DNA from: Guillardia theta CCMP2712
Taxonomy: Eukaryota > Cryptophyceae > Pyrenomonadales > Geminigeraceae
Assembly: GCF_000315625.1 (NCBI RefSeq)
Contig: NW_005434522.1
Coordinates: 32,703 to 90,641 of the forward strand
DNA: 57,939 nucleotides
Direction: 5' to 3'
Positions 11,238 to 22,980 of this stretch are shown here, one piece after another. Under the pieces are notes generated by a model. The model was not told the origin of the DNA, made no database searches, and worked only from the letters and a program-made list of their open reading frames with translations. The position numbers and the translations under genes are program-made. Positions within the stretch are counted from its first letter, which is position 1; every line of letters begins with the position of its first letter.

Positions 11238-12047
11238 TAGGTGAGGAGGATGAAACGAGGACGGGAAGGAGGACGGACAGTAGGAGATGAAGGAAAGTGA
11301 GGAGATTGAAGGAGAGGAGAGGAAGCTAGAAGCGGAAAGGGGAGGAAGAGAGGGGAGGGGATGGAGGGAGGGGAGGGGAGGACGAAAGTGGAGGAGATGG
11401 AGGGAGGTTGACAAGCATGACAGGCTTCCCTCGGTCTTCATGGCCTGCCGAGGGGAGAGGAGGAGGAGGCAGAAATCTTTGAATTTAAGGGATTAGGAAT
11501 AACATGATGATAGCATGAGAGTCAAAGTCACGAGTAGTTCACGTTGATTGCCAGACACTGGTAGCTGTAGTCAGACCCCAACTCTCCTTTCCCCCCAGCG
11601 CATCTCATAATCAGGAGGGGGGGTGGGGGCGTTGGCGTCCCGCATTCATCTGGTCACTTACAGGATTAGGGGAGTATAGGGTTGTTTATTACGGTGGAGG
11701 TAGTCGAGTATTGAGGAAGGATAATAGGGTGACTGAGCAGAGGGGTGGGGGAGAAGGGATGTGATGATACGCTAAGCATGTAGATAGGACANNNNNNNNN
11801 NNNNNNNNNNNNNNNNNNNNNNNNNNNNNNNNNNNNNNNNNNNNNNNNNNNNNNNNNNNNNNNNNNNNNNNNNNNNNNNNNNNNNNNNNNNTACTTTCTT
11901 TCTACTTCCTCCACTCCCCCCTCGTCCCCTTCCCCTCCCTTCCTCCTCTTGTCCCCCTTACTTCATTCCTCCCCCTCCATCTGCCTCCCTTGCTCCCTTC
12001 AACTCCCCCCCCCTCCCCCTCTCTTATCTCATCTCCCTTGTTCGTAC
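11238..12047. other. Intergenic/3' region with 100-N gap
   Basis: Positions 11792-11891 are exactly 100 N, a conventional gap of unknown size. The left side is purine-rich flank of the gene ending at 11237. The right side (11892-12047) is pyrimidine-rich sequence downstream of the last visible nephrocystin-4 exon. The missing 3' exon of that gene is expected here or in the gap. Confidence 0.8.
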
Positions 12048-15000
12048 CTCTTCGTTCTTGTCCTCCTCGTCGTTGATGAAGACCAAAACCTCCTCCTGTC
12101 TCCTCATCAGTCTTCTCCTGGCTCTCTCCTCCACCTACCTGTCCCGCTGCCTTCCTAGCACCGAATCTCAGCCCGATGTACTGCTGTCCACGAGGGAGGA
12201 TGTGAAGTTCAGGCTAGAGAAAGCAAGGTCAGCCACCTCCTCTTCACCCTCCTCACTCCTTCCCTTCCTCCTCCTCCTCACTCCTCCGACCTGGTTGTCC
12301 TTGAAGCTCAGTAGGTCAGGTCGGTTAGTCCTCAGCCTGAAAGTTCGCTGAATGCTGTAGGGGTTCGTGTACATGATCTTCTTGTTGCTTGCCTGCGAGC
12401 CCGTCACCTCTCCTCCTCCTCCTCCTCCTCCTCCTCCTCCTCCTCCTCCTCTCACCTTGTTGGCAACGATAGAGATTTCGTATCTCTTGGAGATGAGCGG
12501 AAGTTTCGCTCGCGCACACACGAGCCAGCGGTAGAGCGGAGGCCCTCGCACATCTAGAGGGCGAACGAAGTGAGACGAGAGGGAGGGAGAGGGGGGGGAG
12601 GAGGGGGGGGAGGGGAGAGGGAGGGAGAGGGGGGGAAGGAAGAAGAGTGGGCGGAGGAAAGAAGTTTGAAAGGAACTCACCGCTATCCACGAAGTTGACG
12701 AGGATGTCGCGCTTGCCTGCCCTCATGGGATGATATCGGAAGGGAATTTCCGTGAGAGCCTGGCAAGCAAGACAGTGAGGGCGAGGCAAGAGGGAAATGA
12801 GTAGGAGAAGGGGAACAATTGAGATGAAGAGGAGGGAGCAGAGCCAAGGAGAAAGAGGGAAAGGAGGAGGAGGAGGAGAACGAGGGGAAGGGGAAGGGGA
12901 AGGGGTCAGAAGGGGAAGGAGGAAGGAGGAAGGAGGAAGGAGGAGGAGAGAGTTTAGGTGTTCTCACATCTCCTATGCTCATGGGCTCCTTCACATCGAG
13001 CTCGAACTCGGAGGGATGGGACGAGAAGCCTCTGACGTGTCTGACGCTGTCGCGGCAACGGAGTGTGATGCTGCATCCTTCCCGCTCCACCTGCCCCACA
13101 AGCCCCTGGACGTCGAGCCGATTCATGGAGTGAATGTTGACCTGCCAGATCTCGAAGACGGACGCGAGGTACTCGTCGTTGTAGAGGATGACGAAGAACG
13201 AGGCGACTCGCCCAGCTGCCTCGCACCTGTACTTGATGTGCACGTCCTCCACCTGCGAGTCGCTGGCGTGCGGTATCGACCGGACAACCACGGCAGGGTC
13301 GCTGGTCCACGTGAACTTCCTCGCGCTGGAGCTACGGGCGACTGACGAGTTTGACGGGAACCTCCAGCCTGCTAGGGAGGGCGAGCTGCGAAGACGTCAG
13401 ACTCCAGCTGACCTCCAGCGGATCCTTCACCTGCTCGAGTCCACGACGATCTTCTTCTTGAGGAAATCGTTCTGACCGTTGTAAAAGTTGAAAACCTGAG
13501 AAGAGCGATGTCAGAGCGGAGAGTGAGGAGAGGAGAGGAGACAAGAGGAGAGGAGAGGAGGGAAGGGGAGGGGGGATGAGTGGAGAGGGGAGGAGAGGAG
13601 AGGAGAGGAGAGGAGAGGAGAGGAGAGGAGAGGGGAGGAGAGGAGAGGAGGAGCGCTGGGTTGGCCTTGACCTGATCGATGACGAATCTCCTTGGCTTCA
13701 CCTTGATCACATAGTTGTACAGGACCACGTCTGCCACTCCATTGCGGCGGGCGACGAAGGTGACGTGAATGTCCCTCTCGCGGAGAACTGGAGGGGAGGA
13801 GGAGGAGGAGGAGGAGGAGACTTCGGCGAGGGATCGGGTCATGGAGCCAGCAGGAGCCGCTTCTCGATGAGTCAGCGAGCTGGCGAGCGAGCGGAACTTG
13901 AAGGGGACAACAATCTCTTGGTGCGCCTGCAGCCAGACGTTGAAGACTCGCCGGTCCTTGGCCACCATGTCGGACTCGACGACCCCCGAGACGCCGAAGA
14001 TCTTGTTGAGGTGCTTCCATTCCTCCACGTCCGTCACCAGCTGCAGCTCCTCGTCGTCCATGCGGATGCCGATGACTCGCTCCTCCGAGTACGGGTTCCT
14101 CAGCCGGTACTGCAGGAACACCACCTCCCCGAAGGACGGGAAGATCACCTCCTCTGTCGTTATGCTGCTCTCGAGGATCTGCTTGATCTTGGAGTCCTTG
14201 TGCGTCTCCCGGTACAGACGCGCCGCCTCCACCAGTAGATGCTTCTCCTCCTCGCTCGCGCTCCGCTCCCCTCGCCGGCTCGCCTTGAGCCGCTGCCATC
14301 GCGCGTTCTTCTTGCGGTCCACCTCCTCCAGCCCCGGCGCTTTCTTGTCGCTCACTTTCACCTCGAAGAATTTCTCCATCGCCGTCACATCCACCGGCTG
14401 CGCTCCCATCAGCTCCAGGAAGGCGCTCACGTCTGAGTCATGCAGCCCCGGGCTGAGCCCCGACAGCTTCACCAGCTCGTGCACCATGCTCTTGTACGCA
14501 CTCAACGTCATCCTCCCCCCCTCCGCGAAGTTGTGCAGGCACTTGCGCACCGACCCGAACCTGACGGTCATCAGCCCGAGCATCTGGCGAGCATGCTGGC
14601 GGAGGGCCTGGGCTCTACTCTTGTCGTGGACCCTGTCAGAGATGATCGCGTGCCCGCTGAGGTCGATGGCCTCCAGGTCGATCCTCCCGTCCGGCTGGAA
14701 CATTTCTGACAGGCGGAAGCAGAAGGCCGAGATCTGCCGCACGGAGAGGACGGAGGACAGCTGCTTCAGCTGTATCATCGCCTTTTGCAGCTCGTCTGCC
14801 GACACCTTGACCTCCACCCCTCGCTCCCTCAGCAGCGCCTGCATCTCCTCCTTGTATGCGCACAGCAGGCTCAGGGCCACGTGGGGGTGATCCTCCTCCC
14901 TCCCCTCGCTGCCTCCTTGGGTCGCCTCCTCCGTAAGGGGCAGCACGCGGCTGCCATGGTCGGGCATCTGAGCTCCGCGCGGCTCCCTGGGGACCTCGGC

Positions 15001-18000
15001 AGCAGCCCCCCCAGCAGCAGCAGAGGAGAAGCCCACAGAGACGAAGCGCATGAAGGCGCTGCCAACCTTGTTGGGGAGGAAGGGGGCCTCGTCGGTACTC
15101 TGCTGGACTGGGGAGGCGTCCGCTCCTCCTTGCGAGCTGAGAAACTCCAGGATGGAGTACTCGCCAGCAGACTGCTGGGCTTCTCTCCCCTGCCGCAGGA
15201 AGACTTTGAGGTCGATGGGGATGATGCCGATGGGAAGCGACGAGTCCGCGTCCCAGACCTCGACCTGCATCGACTTGGAGGACAAGAACCTGGCGAAGCT
15301 GAGCCTCGAGTCGACCAGGTCCTTCCCTTCCCTCCTCAGGTCCACCTGGAACGAGAGCACGATCCCCGCGCTCTGATCCGCCTCCACCTTGCTCGCGCTC
15401 TCCAGCACGAGGAGCTGAGGCTTGTCTTCCTTGCCCGCGGGCTCTTGGCCGTCGCTCTTGATGCAGGCAGGCAGCGTCTCGAATGGATCAGAGTTGTAGA
15501 AGTGAGAGCGGAAGGACAAGCGCCTGTGCTCACCCGGCAGCCTCACCGCGAGGATGTGCAGGACGACAGTCTGCATGCTCACGTTGTCCATAGCCTCCTT
15601 GCCCAGGTCGATGGAGGAGGAAGGAATGGAGGACTCCAGCAGCGGGACCTCCTTGAAGTAGTTGGGCACCAGGTCCCGGATGCTGGTTCGCAGCAGCAGC
15701 GCCTTGAGAGCACGGGAGAGAGGGGCGAAGCTCTCCCCCACCTGCTTGTCTGCCAGTCTCACCTCCTCGTCCTGCTCCGCCGCTTCTTGCGCCTCGTCCA
15801 TGGCGACGTGCCCGTGAGATCCCTTGCCTCTCCTCACCCTCCTCGACACCTCTCGCTCCCCTCTGTCCGTGTCAACCTCGCTTGTGTCCGTGCTCACAAT
15901 CTGCCTGCCTGCTCCCCTGTGGCCTCTTCCTTCACTGCGGACCTGACTCCTGGAGGCGGAGCGAGGAGAGCGGTAGATATCCACATCCTCCCGCTCGCGG
16001 CTGTCCTCCTCGATGGAGTCAGGAGGGGAAAGCACGCGTTCAGCGTGCCTTCGGTCTCCCTTCGGGATGTTGATGTTAAAGTTCCGATCGACCTTCTCGC
16101 CTCCCAGCGGGGACTCAGCAGCTCGCGCCAGGATCTTCACCCTCACCACTCCGTTCAGCGTCTTCGAGCCAGCAAAGTCGAACTGGAGCTCCTCTATGAG
16201 GTCTTGCCAGCTCCCTTCGCTGCTCAGTCTCCTTTGGTTGCCCGACCCATCAGTCCACAGCATGTCGCCGCCGCTGCCGTGCAGCCGGTGGATCCGATCG
16301 CGAGCCTCAGCCCAGGAGGTGCTGACAGAGAAGTCCTTGAGCCTGGTGGTGGAGTCCGGAAAGAAGATCTCGAACGTTCTCAGCTCCTTGTGCTCCTCCT
16401 TGTCTCCTCCTCGTCGGGTGCTCGACGAGGACGGAGGTGGCAGCTCAGCTTCTCCAGACTTCCTGCTCCTCCTTCCCTCTGCTTCAGCAGGGGATGCTGC
16501 TCTCCCTCCGTGTCCCTGCTGCCCTCGCTCGGCAGCATCCCGATGACTCTGCTCGCTGACCTGCTGGGACCTGTTCTTCTCCTGACGGTGAGACTTCGCA
16601 GCCCCCCCTCCTTCCTCATGGCGCGCATGCTCAACCGTCCCCTTGGACGCTTCAGCTGGAGAAGTTGAAGCCTCTCGCTCATGTCGCGATCCCTTCTCTT
16701 CCTTGGCAGCAGACAGGCCCTGAGTAGCAACTGCTCCCTCTCCCGCTGCTGGTGCTGCTGCTGGTGTTGCTGCTGCTCCCGCTGCTGCTGCCGCTGCTGG
16801 TGGTGCCGCCGCCGCCGCCGCCGCCGCCGCTGATCAGGTTGTAAGTGGAGTGCGAGGAGCGATGTCAACAACACACCGTCTTTCGGAAAGCAGGTGACAT
16901 GAACCCTCGCAGGAGTCGAATCGCCGTCGGGTTGCTCGTTGAAGAAGTAATCCAAGAAGGCTTCGAGCTTGGCAGCGCTTCAAGTTGCAGATGAGTTGAG
17001 GAGGCGAAGGAGAGGGAGGAGCAGACCTGTCCACGAGGATAGGAGACTTAGCCCGGTTGTTCTCGTCGACAGGAGTGTAGGAGATGTAGGCGTCTGTTCC
17101 TATCTCTTCCTTGAGAATCTGTTCCCGAGGTGAGCAGGAGGAGCAGGAGGAGGGAATGTCACCTTGCTCAATTCGGGGAAGCTGATCTCCCAGTCGATGC
17201 CCCTGATTGTCTTCGAGTCGAGTTTGCTTCCAGGGATGTGGGCAAGGGAGCAGATTAAGGAAAGTTCTCCTTCGCCATCCCCCCCCTCGCCCTCGCCCGC
17301 AGCCCTGCCAGCCTCAGCTCGCGGTGTGGCCTGGTCTTCCGATTCCTGAGTCTCTGATGCTGTCTCTGCTGACACAGACTCCTCGTCCGATCCGCTCACT
17401 GAAGGAGACTTGGGCTTCGAGACTGGCGGCGCCGGCTTGCTGCCTGCGCGCTTGAGATCCTGAGGACGAGGAGTGAGGTCAAAGAAGGAGAAGAGAGGAG
17501 GAGTCGAGAGACCTTTGCAGCTTGAGCAACATCGGCAACTTTGAGATTGTCTCCTGCCTCCACCTGGAATGTGACCAGGGCTGCGATGTCTGACAAGAAG
17601 AGTGAGTGAGTGAGCGAGCGAGCGAGAGGAGCGACAGGAGGGCAAGGAGGAAGTAGGACGACAACGGAAACAAGGATCTGAAATGAAGAGCAGCTTGCCT
17701 TTGCGAGAAATCTTCAAGGTGCTCACGCTAGGTGGCAACTTGCCGGTGTTCATCGAGAGTTGGTATCTTCCTGCCAGCACGGGGCCGTCGTCCTCCTCTA
17801 CCAGAGCTGCGCAGATCCACCTGAGACAAACTCAGAGGATGACGAGATGACCAGCTGCTCATCACCCCAAACAGGTTGAATCTGCGAAGAGAAGGAGGAG
17901 GAGAGGAGCTGAGTTGACAGCCATGAAGTTCTGCGGTAGCATGAGCAACGATCAGCTCCTGATCCTCTCCCATCTCACCTTGAGAACGATGTCTTCCTTG

Positions 18001-19517
18001 CTGGACCACTCGCTTCCTGTCCTCGTCAGTGTGCATGCCACCAGGGGTTGGGCACCCAGGAAGCGCCTGCCATTGTGAAGTCCCAGCTCAACACGGACTG
18101 TCTGGGCATCGACAGTCAAGTTCTGAGGTCCGACGTCACTGATGAGCGAGCAGACTGGAGCTTGCAAACCTTGACGGCGAGGTTCTTCACTTTCAGAGAA
18201 TGCGACGGCATCATTTTGATATTTGAAAACTTTGGTCCCAGCTGACCTCCTGCTGTGATTCCTGGGATGGTGGACATGACAGGATCCGTCCCTCCTGCTC
18301 TCGGGTAAGCGCACGCCCTCCCCTCCCCTCTTCTTCCTCTCTCCGCCCCTCCTAACCTTGCCATTAACATCCCCCACCCACACACCCGTGTTCCTCTTCT
18401 CTTTCCCTCCCCCTTTCCTCTCCTCTCGCCCCCGCCTTCCTCTCCTCTTCCTTGTCCTTCCCTCCCCTCACCACAAAGTTGATTCGGAGCCAGAAGCTCC
18501 GTGAGGACATTGCTCGCCTTGGCGAATGACATGCAGATGTATCGGAAGGAAGAGTTTTGCTTCACAGGCGTAAGACCACGAGGAGAAGAGCGCAGCTGCA
18601 AACCTTGAGCACGAAACTCTTGAAGTCGTTCAAGTTGAACTTCGCCAGGACCAGCAGCCGCGGGCTTCCCATCATCAGCGCGCTTGATTTCAAGCTAGGC
18701 TCGTCCCGAGGCAGCGAGAAACTCTCAAATTCTCCGCTGGGGTGAAGGTGGACCAGACTCCAGCACAACCCCAGCTGATCGACTCTGATCGGGTTCTTCT
18801 GTGTCATGCTCACCACGACCTCAACTGGGGAGGAGGATCGGAGGGTCAGGGCAGAGCGTCAGGACCGTCACGAGATAGACCTGCAAGAACGGTCTTGTCT
18901 AGGTCTTGCGAGCTGTGGAACACAAATCCATAGCCTTCCGGCATCTTCAGCTGGCAGACCATGCAGGGTCCATGTTGAGTTCTTGTCTATGGAGACTTAA
19001 GAGGTGAAAAAGTCAGAACATGTCAAGGAACCTTTTCTTCGATCTTTTGCAGGCATGACTTCAACTCAATCTTGCCACCAGACCAGGTGTTGCTACGATA
19101 TTCATCGTCATCGATGACTCAAGAGCTGTTCGCACTCACCCGAAGAAAACAGAGCTGGAGGTATCAAACAGGGTTGCATTCAAATGCAGCTGACAAAATT
19201 CAGTGAGCAACATCGGAGGGCACCGGCACAAGTAAAACCTCAACGGAGAAATCGGATTTCGACGCCAAGTTCAGACAAGTCTCGGGGATGGGGATCTTGA
19301 GGACATCGAAGACCTTGAGCAACTCTCAGCCCAACACGATGAGAGTTGAGCAACTTCTCACTTGGAACACGTATGCGGCGCTAGCTGCTCCTTCCTTGAC
19401 CGTTTGAGCTACCGGGCAGGCCTACAGCACCCTCACTCTCAAGCACGCCCAGCACAAGAAGCTCACCCATGCGATCTTCGACCATCGCTGTGACAGCAAA
19501 CTGAACTTTTCATCCAT
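12048..19517 (-). CDS. NPHP4: Nephrocystin-4 (ciliary transition-zone protein), 3' end missing
   Basis: In cilia NPHP4 works with NPHP1 and RPGRIP1L in the transition-zone gate. Twenty-four phase-consistent exons run from ATG at 19517 to 12048 and encode about 1,900 aa. Exon 17 (16829-13672) alone is 3,158 nt. Segments match the animal protein in order: SSSVFFG/NTWSGG; FVFHSSQDLDK and VEVVVSMTQK; VELGLHNGRRFLGAQP; the C2-like part with DSSLPIGIIPIDL then FLRQGREAQQ; SITTEEVIFPSFGEVVF and LRNPYSEERVIGIRM; DVEEWKHLNKIFGVSG; FVIDQ joined to VFNFYNGQNDFLKK; FFVILYNDEYLASVFEIWQV; MYTNPYSIQRTFRL; and VLVFINDEEDKNEE. The animal protein has one more short segment after the last of these. Its exon is not visible and probably lies in the gap. 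The protein is longer than animal NPHP4 (about 1,400 aa) because of low-complexity insertions, including a poly-Ala/Pro start of exon 17. Confidence 0.93.
13531..13655. repeat. (GAGGA)n pentamer repeat in intron
   Basis: AGGAG/GAGGA repeats within the 176-nt intron 13671-13496 of the nephrocystin-4 gene. Confidence 0.92.
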
Positions 19518-19699
19518 GATGGGAGAGTCTCGGCCTTGAATACATGTTAAGGATAGTGTGTTTCATCATAAAACATTGTCACCCTCTGCAACGAGAGCAG
19601 GTGGACTAGTGGTTGATGCCACTCAGTTGCATCTTCTCCTGTTCAGCTCTCGTCAGAAGAATGGAGGCCAGCCATGAGCATTGAGTTCAGCATGGAGGA
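19518..19699. other. Divergent upstream region of nephrocystin-4
   Basis: No clear exon. It should hold the nephrocystin-4 promoter and possibly the beginning of the plus-strand exons described next. Confidence 0.4.
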
Positions 19700-20316
19700 T
19701 TAAAACGGGCAGCTGGATGAAAGGGATCGACACAAGACTACAAGTTTGCTGCCGTCCAGTACAGTCTCGAACCTGCTCAAACATTCTAATCGGGCACTCA
19801 TGGTGTTTATCTCTCCAGCATCTACGAGAAATCTTGTTCAACTTGTGAGACTGTACCTGCTAGTCCAGGCTGTGGTTCCCATCTCTACGTGCTCCTAGCT
19901 GACAGCTGTCGGCTATCCTTGCTTGCTTCAAGTCAATGTTCAACCTTGTGCCCACAGTTCTCGATTTCGTGGTCATCCCTCTTCGCCTCTCCTACTTCCT
20001 CTCCTCATTGAACCCGGGGTTCCAGGTATCAGTTGCGCATGGAGCATGGAATCCTTCACTGTCATGAGCTCCTCTTCAAGATCTGCTGCAAGGCCTCCCT
20101 TACTAGAACCTGCTTGTTTGACACAACAGTTCCCCGCGCTCCAAGTGAATTCAGTTCTCCTCTCCTCTCCTCTCCTCTCCTCTCCTCTCCTCTCCTCTCC
20201 TCTCCTCTCCTCTCGTCGTCACGTCCATACTTCGATCCCTCTCTGCTCTTCTTCCCCTCCCACTCTCCTTCCATTCCTTTCTCCCCCCCGACTCCAGCTT
20301 CCGCCATGATGGGCAA
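19700..20316 (+). pseudogene. Candidate exons of a membrane protein, truncated by repeat and G-rich tract
   Basis: Three or four open segments can be spliced with 43-70 nt introns. The first (about 19718-19873) reads STVSNLLKHSNRALMVFIS then LVQLVRLYLL. The second (about 19930-20024) has a hydrophobic helix, LVPTVLDFVVIPLRLSYFL. A third contains LLFKICCKASLTRTC, and a short exon ends near 20316 in SAMMGK. Beyond that come a TCCTC repeat in the last intron and the GGGGTAG tract at 20325, and I find no continuation. The helix plus LVQLVRLYLL resembles ion-channel segments, but that is weak. It may be a broken gene or the start of a gene with a very large intron. Confidence 0.33.
20157..20214. 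repeat. (TCCTC)n pentamer repeat
   Basis: Eleven or twelve copies of CTCTC/TCCTC, lying in the last candidate intron of the preceding truncated gene. Confidence 0.95.
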
Positions 20317-20324
20317 GGTGACCC

Positions 20325-20780
20325 AGGAGTGGGTAGGGGTACTATTTTCCAGGGTGAGGGTCACTCATGTACCCTACAAAGAATCATAAAAAAACTACAG
20401 AATGTACCGGTACATTCAATGCAAATAGGGGTAGGGTACTAAAATTCAAGGGTTGGGTGATGCAAACCACAAAGGCGGGAAAGATTCGAAAGTCTATCCC
20501 CCTGGGTAGGGGTAGTATGGTGGAAGGGTCATACAAATTTACTTTGCTGATTATGGGGTACTTTGCATATGAATTAAATGAATAAGACATGGGTAGGGTA
20601 GTAAGAATGACGGGTGATGTACCCGAACTTGGTCCAAGACAAGGGGTAGGTCGTGCTGCAGCCATTCGAACCCCCGCTGGACTACCCCTCAACATTCCTA
20701 TCTGAACACCCCTTCAAAAAATGACCCCTTCTGATTCCCTGAAGTAATGTGGAGATATGTGGGTAGGGTACTTAATATGA
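20325..20780. repeat. GGGGTRG tract 2 (G-rich on + strand)
   Basis: Spaced GGGGTAC, GGGTAGGGGTA, GGGGTAGGGTAC and GGGTAGGGTAG motifs between AT-rich spacers. It has the same texture as the tract at 8691-9090. Confidence 0.75.
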
Positions 20781-21220
20781 AACGGAACAACGGAAAATGA
20801 TGTAACGATTGGACCAGTCTCGTAACGGTTTAGAGAACGGAAACACTTCACGTGCGATAATGCAGCCGATCAAAAAGAATCAGGGGAAGACAGGGGCAGG
20901 ACAGGACAGGACAGCACAGCACAGCACAGCACAGGAGAAAGAAGTACGACTTGGACGAAAACAGCAGTAGTGATTCGTTCAGGGCAGAGAAGGTATGCTG
21001 CTGTAAGCAGGGAGCAGGGAGCAGATTACAGCCTACTATGTGACCGAATCCTAGTGAATGAGAGAGAGAGATAGGAAGGGGAAGAATCAATCGGACACAA
21101 GTGGCGGTGACGAAGCAGGTGTAATAATAGTGCGCATTCCTATTATGGACAAGTGTTTGATATGGAAATCTTACCGGGAGAGATGGGGCTGCACATTGAA
21201 CTGAATGTGATGTTTGATAG
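20781..21220. other. 5' flank of the SURF6 gene
   Basis: Contains a short (CAGCA)/(CAGGA) repeat near 20895-20935 and no convincing exon. Presumed promoter and leader of the gene starting at 21221. Confidence 0.4.
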
Positions 21221-22819
21221 ATGGCTGCCCAAAAGAACTCAATGAAAAAGAAGAAGACAAAGGAGGAGACGCCTGCAAAGGGAGAAAGCCGGAAACCAAC
21301 GGATGATATGAGCACGATGACAGACGAGAAGTTGAATGAGCTGATCCTTGAGAGCTGCCAGGATATGAACTACCTCGTCAGCCTGATCCCCGCCGACACT
21401 TACAGAGTGCCAGACGTGGCCGAGCGATCGAAGCCTCTCAAGTACCAGAAGAAGGTGAAAGAGACTGTGAGCGAGAAAGTCCTGAGAGCGGAGAAAAGCG
21501 CCAAGAAGAAAGCCAAGTTTGCCGTGGATAGAACGGGTGGTGAAGCGGGGGCGAAGGAGGGGTCAGATAGCGACGAAGGAGAAGAATCGGAGGATGACTC
21601 AGAGGTTGACATGTCAAGCGAGCAGCCCAGGAAGGCAGTTGTGCCGGGGGTTCGAGCTAAGACCCCAGCTGAGCTGAAGGAGCTACTGGAGAAGAAGATG
21701 AGTGCACTACAGCCCAAGAGAAAGGAGGGAAGGAGCGAGCGAGCCGAAAGCAGGAAACGAAAACGAGAAGAAGCCAAGGAGAAGAAGAAGAAACAGCAAG
21801 AGAAGGACAAGAAGTCCAAAAGCTTCGTGCCAATCCCCTCGCCGATGCCCAAAGAGAAAAGGCAAAGGAAGGAGACGGAGCAGAAGGTCTGATCTCTTGC
21901 TGACATGTAAGCATCTCACTTGTCACCAGACGGAAGACTTCACCTTCGGCAGGATGAAGATGGGAGGAGAAGAAATCGTCGGGGGAGGGAAGAATAAGAA
22001 CAAGAAGTACAGAGACAAGCCCGAGAAGGTCAAGGAGGCGAACAGGAACGCACGTGGATGCTGACAGCAGAGAGGCAGTTGCTTGCAAAGCTCGAGGAGA
22101 AGGAGAAGAAGCTGGAAATGCTGGGGAAAGACACCGAGGAGGGGAAAGCTTTCATGGTGCGGATGCTTCCAGCTCCTGCTCATATTTAACTGTAAGGACA
22201 GGAGCGACAAAAATGGGGGCGAGCATCGACCGAGCTCAAGGAGTTAAGGTGAAGAGGAGAAGAGGAAGACGTTTCTGCTGCCGCTGACTGGTGGCTGTCA
22301 GGTCAAGGACGACAAGACGCTGTTGAACAAGACGATCAAGAAGAAACAGAAGATGAAGGCGAAGGTCAGAGATGAAGTGTGATGTGAAAAGAGGTTGACA
22401 TTGCTGCTTTGCAGACAAAAGAGAAATGGGTCAAAAGGTGCATTTCCCTTCTGGCCTGCACTCCTTCTATTCCTCTTATTGCTCTATTCACAATCATCTC
22501 CTCTCTGCCTGCTGCTCGTCTCATATGCTGGCTTCAGGGCAAATGATATCGAAGATCAACGAGCCAAGAAAGCCAAAGAGAAGCTGGAGAACATCAAGAA
22601 GCGAGCTGAGGTAGACATCGAGGGGAGGCAGAGGGAGCAGGAGGCAGAGGGTCTAGAGAAAAGAGAGGGGGGGAGGAGAGGAGAGGAGGCTAAAAGCTCA
22701 TGCAGGACAAGAAAAACAAGAAAATGGGGATCAAGTCGAAAGCCTCGAAAGGTTTGAAATTGCAGCAGCTACATTGCTCTCATGCTAACTTGGATGCTTC
22801 AGGCAAGAAGAAAAAGTAG
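21221..22819 (+). CDS. SURF6: Surfeit locus protein 6 / Rrp14 homologue (ribosome biogenesis)
   Basis: Nucleolar RNA-binding protein needed for pre-rRNA processing of both ribosomal subunits. Exons: 21221-21886, 21930-22028, 22079-22156, 22202-22248, 22302-22364, 22415-22437, 22538-22610, 22706-22751, 22803-22819. The N-terminus is Lys/Glu-rich with an acidic patch (GSDSDEGEESEDDSE). The SURF6 domain is recognisable from TEDFTFGRMKMGGEE, LLAKLEEKEKKLEMLG, IDRAQGVK joined to VKDDKTLLNKTIKKKQKMKAK, then EKWVKRANDIEDQRAKKAKE, and a KKNKK...GKKKK tail. Exon 4 starts in one frame (ERQKWG) and ends in another (IDRAQGVK). One extra G in the G-run at 22215-22219 would restore both and make the total divisible by three (about 370 aa, near the family length). 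I read this as a probable base-call error, although a real mutation cannot be excluded. Confidence 0.93.
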
Positions 22820-22980
22820 AGAAGATTTCATGTCACACACCCTCACATCGATTGAAATCGCTGTATTCCTCTTTGACAATTTCTTTGTCCTCCCTCTCCT
22901 CCCCTCTTCGCAAAGTTCGAGGAGATTCAAGGCGCGATGGAATCCTAGAAAGGCTCCAGTCTCCTCCGACCTCTGCTGCT

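Noticed and set aside
13576-14709. Several plus-strand open frames with His/Val/Asp-rich products
   Set aside because: Antisense shadows of the same nephrocystin-4 exon.
14785-16668. 627-codon open frame on the + strand
   Set aside because: It lies exactly opposite the long nephrocystin-4 exon, whose product matches the family over its whole length. The plus frame has Arg/Leu/Ser-biased antisense composition.
22054-22190. Alternative SURF6 exon frame reading RGEGEEAGNAGERHRGG
   Set aside because: The other frame gives LLAKLEEKEKKLEML, a family motif. The phase problem is better explained by one missing G downstream.
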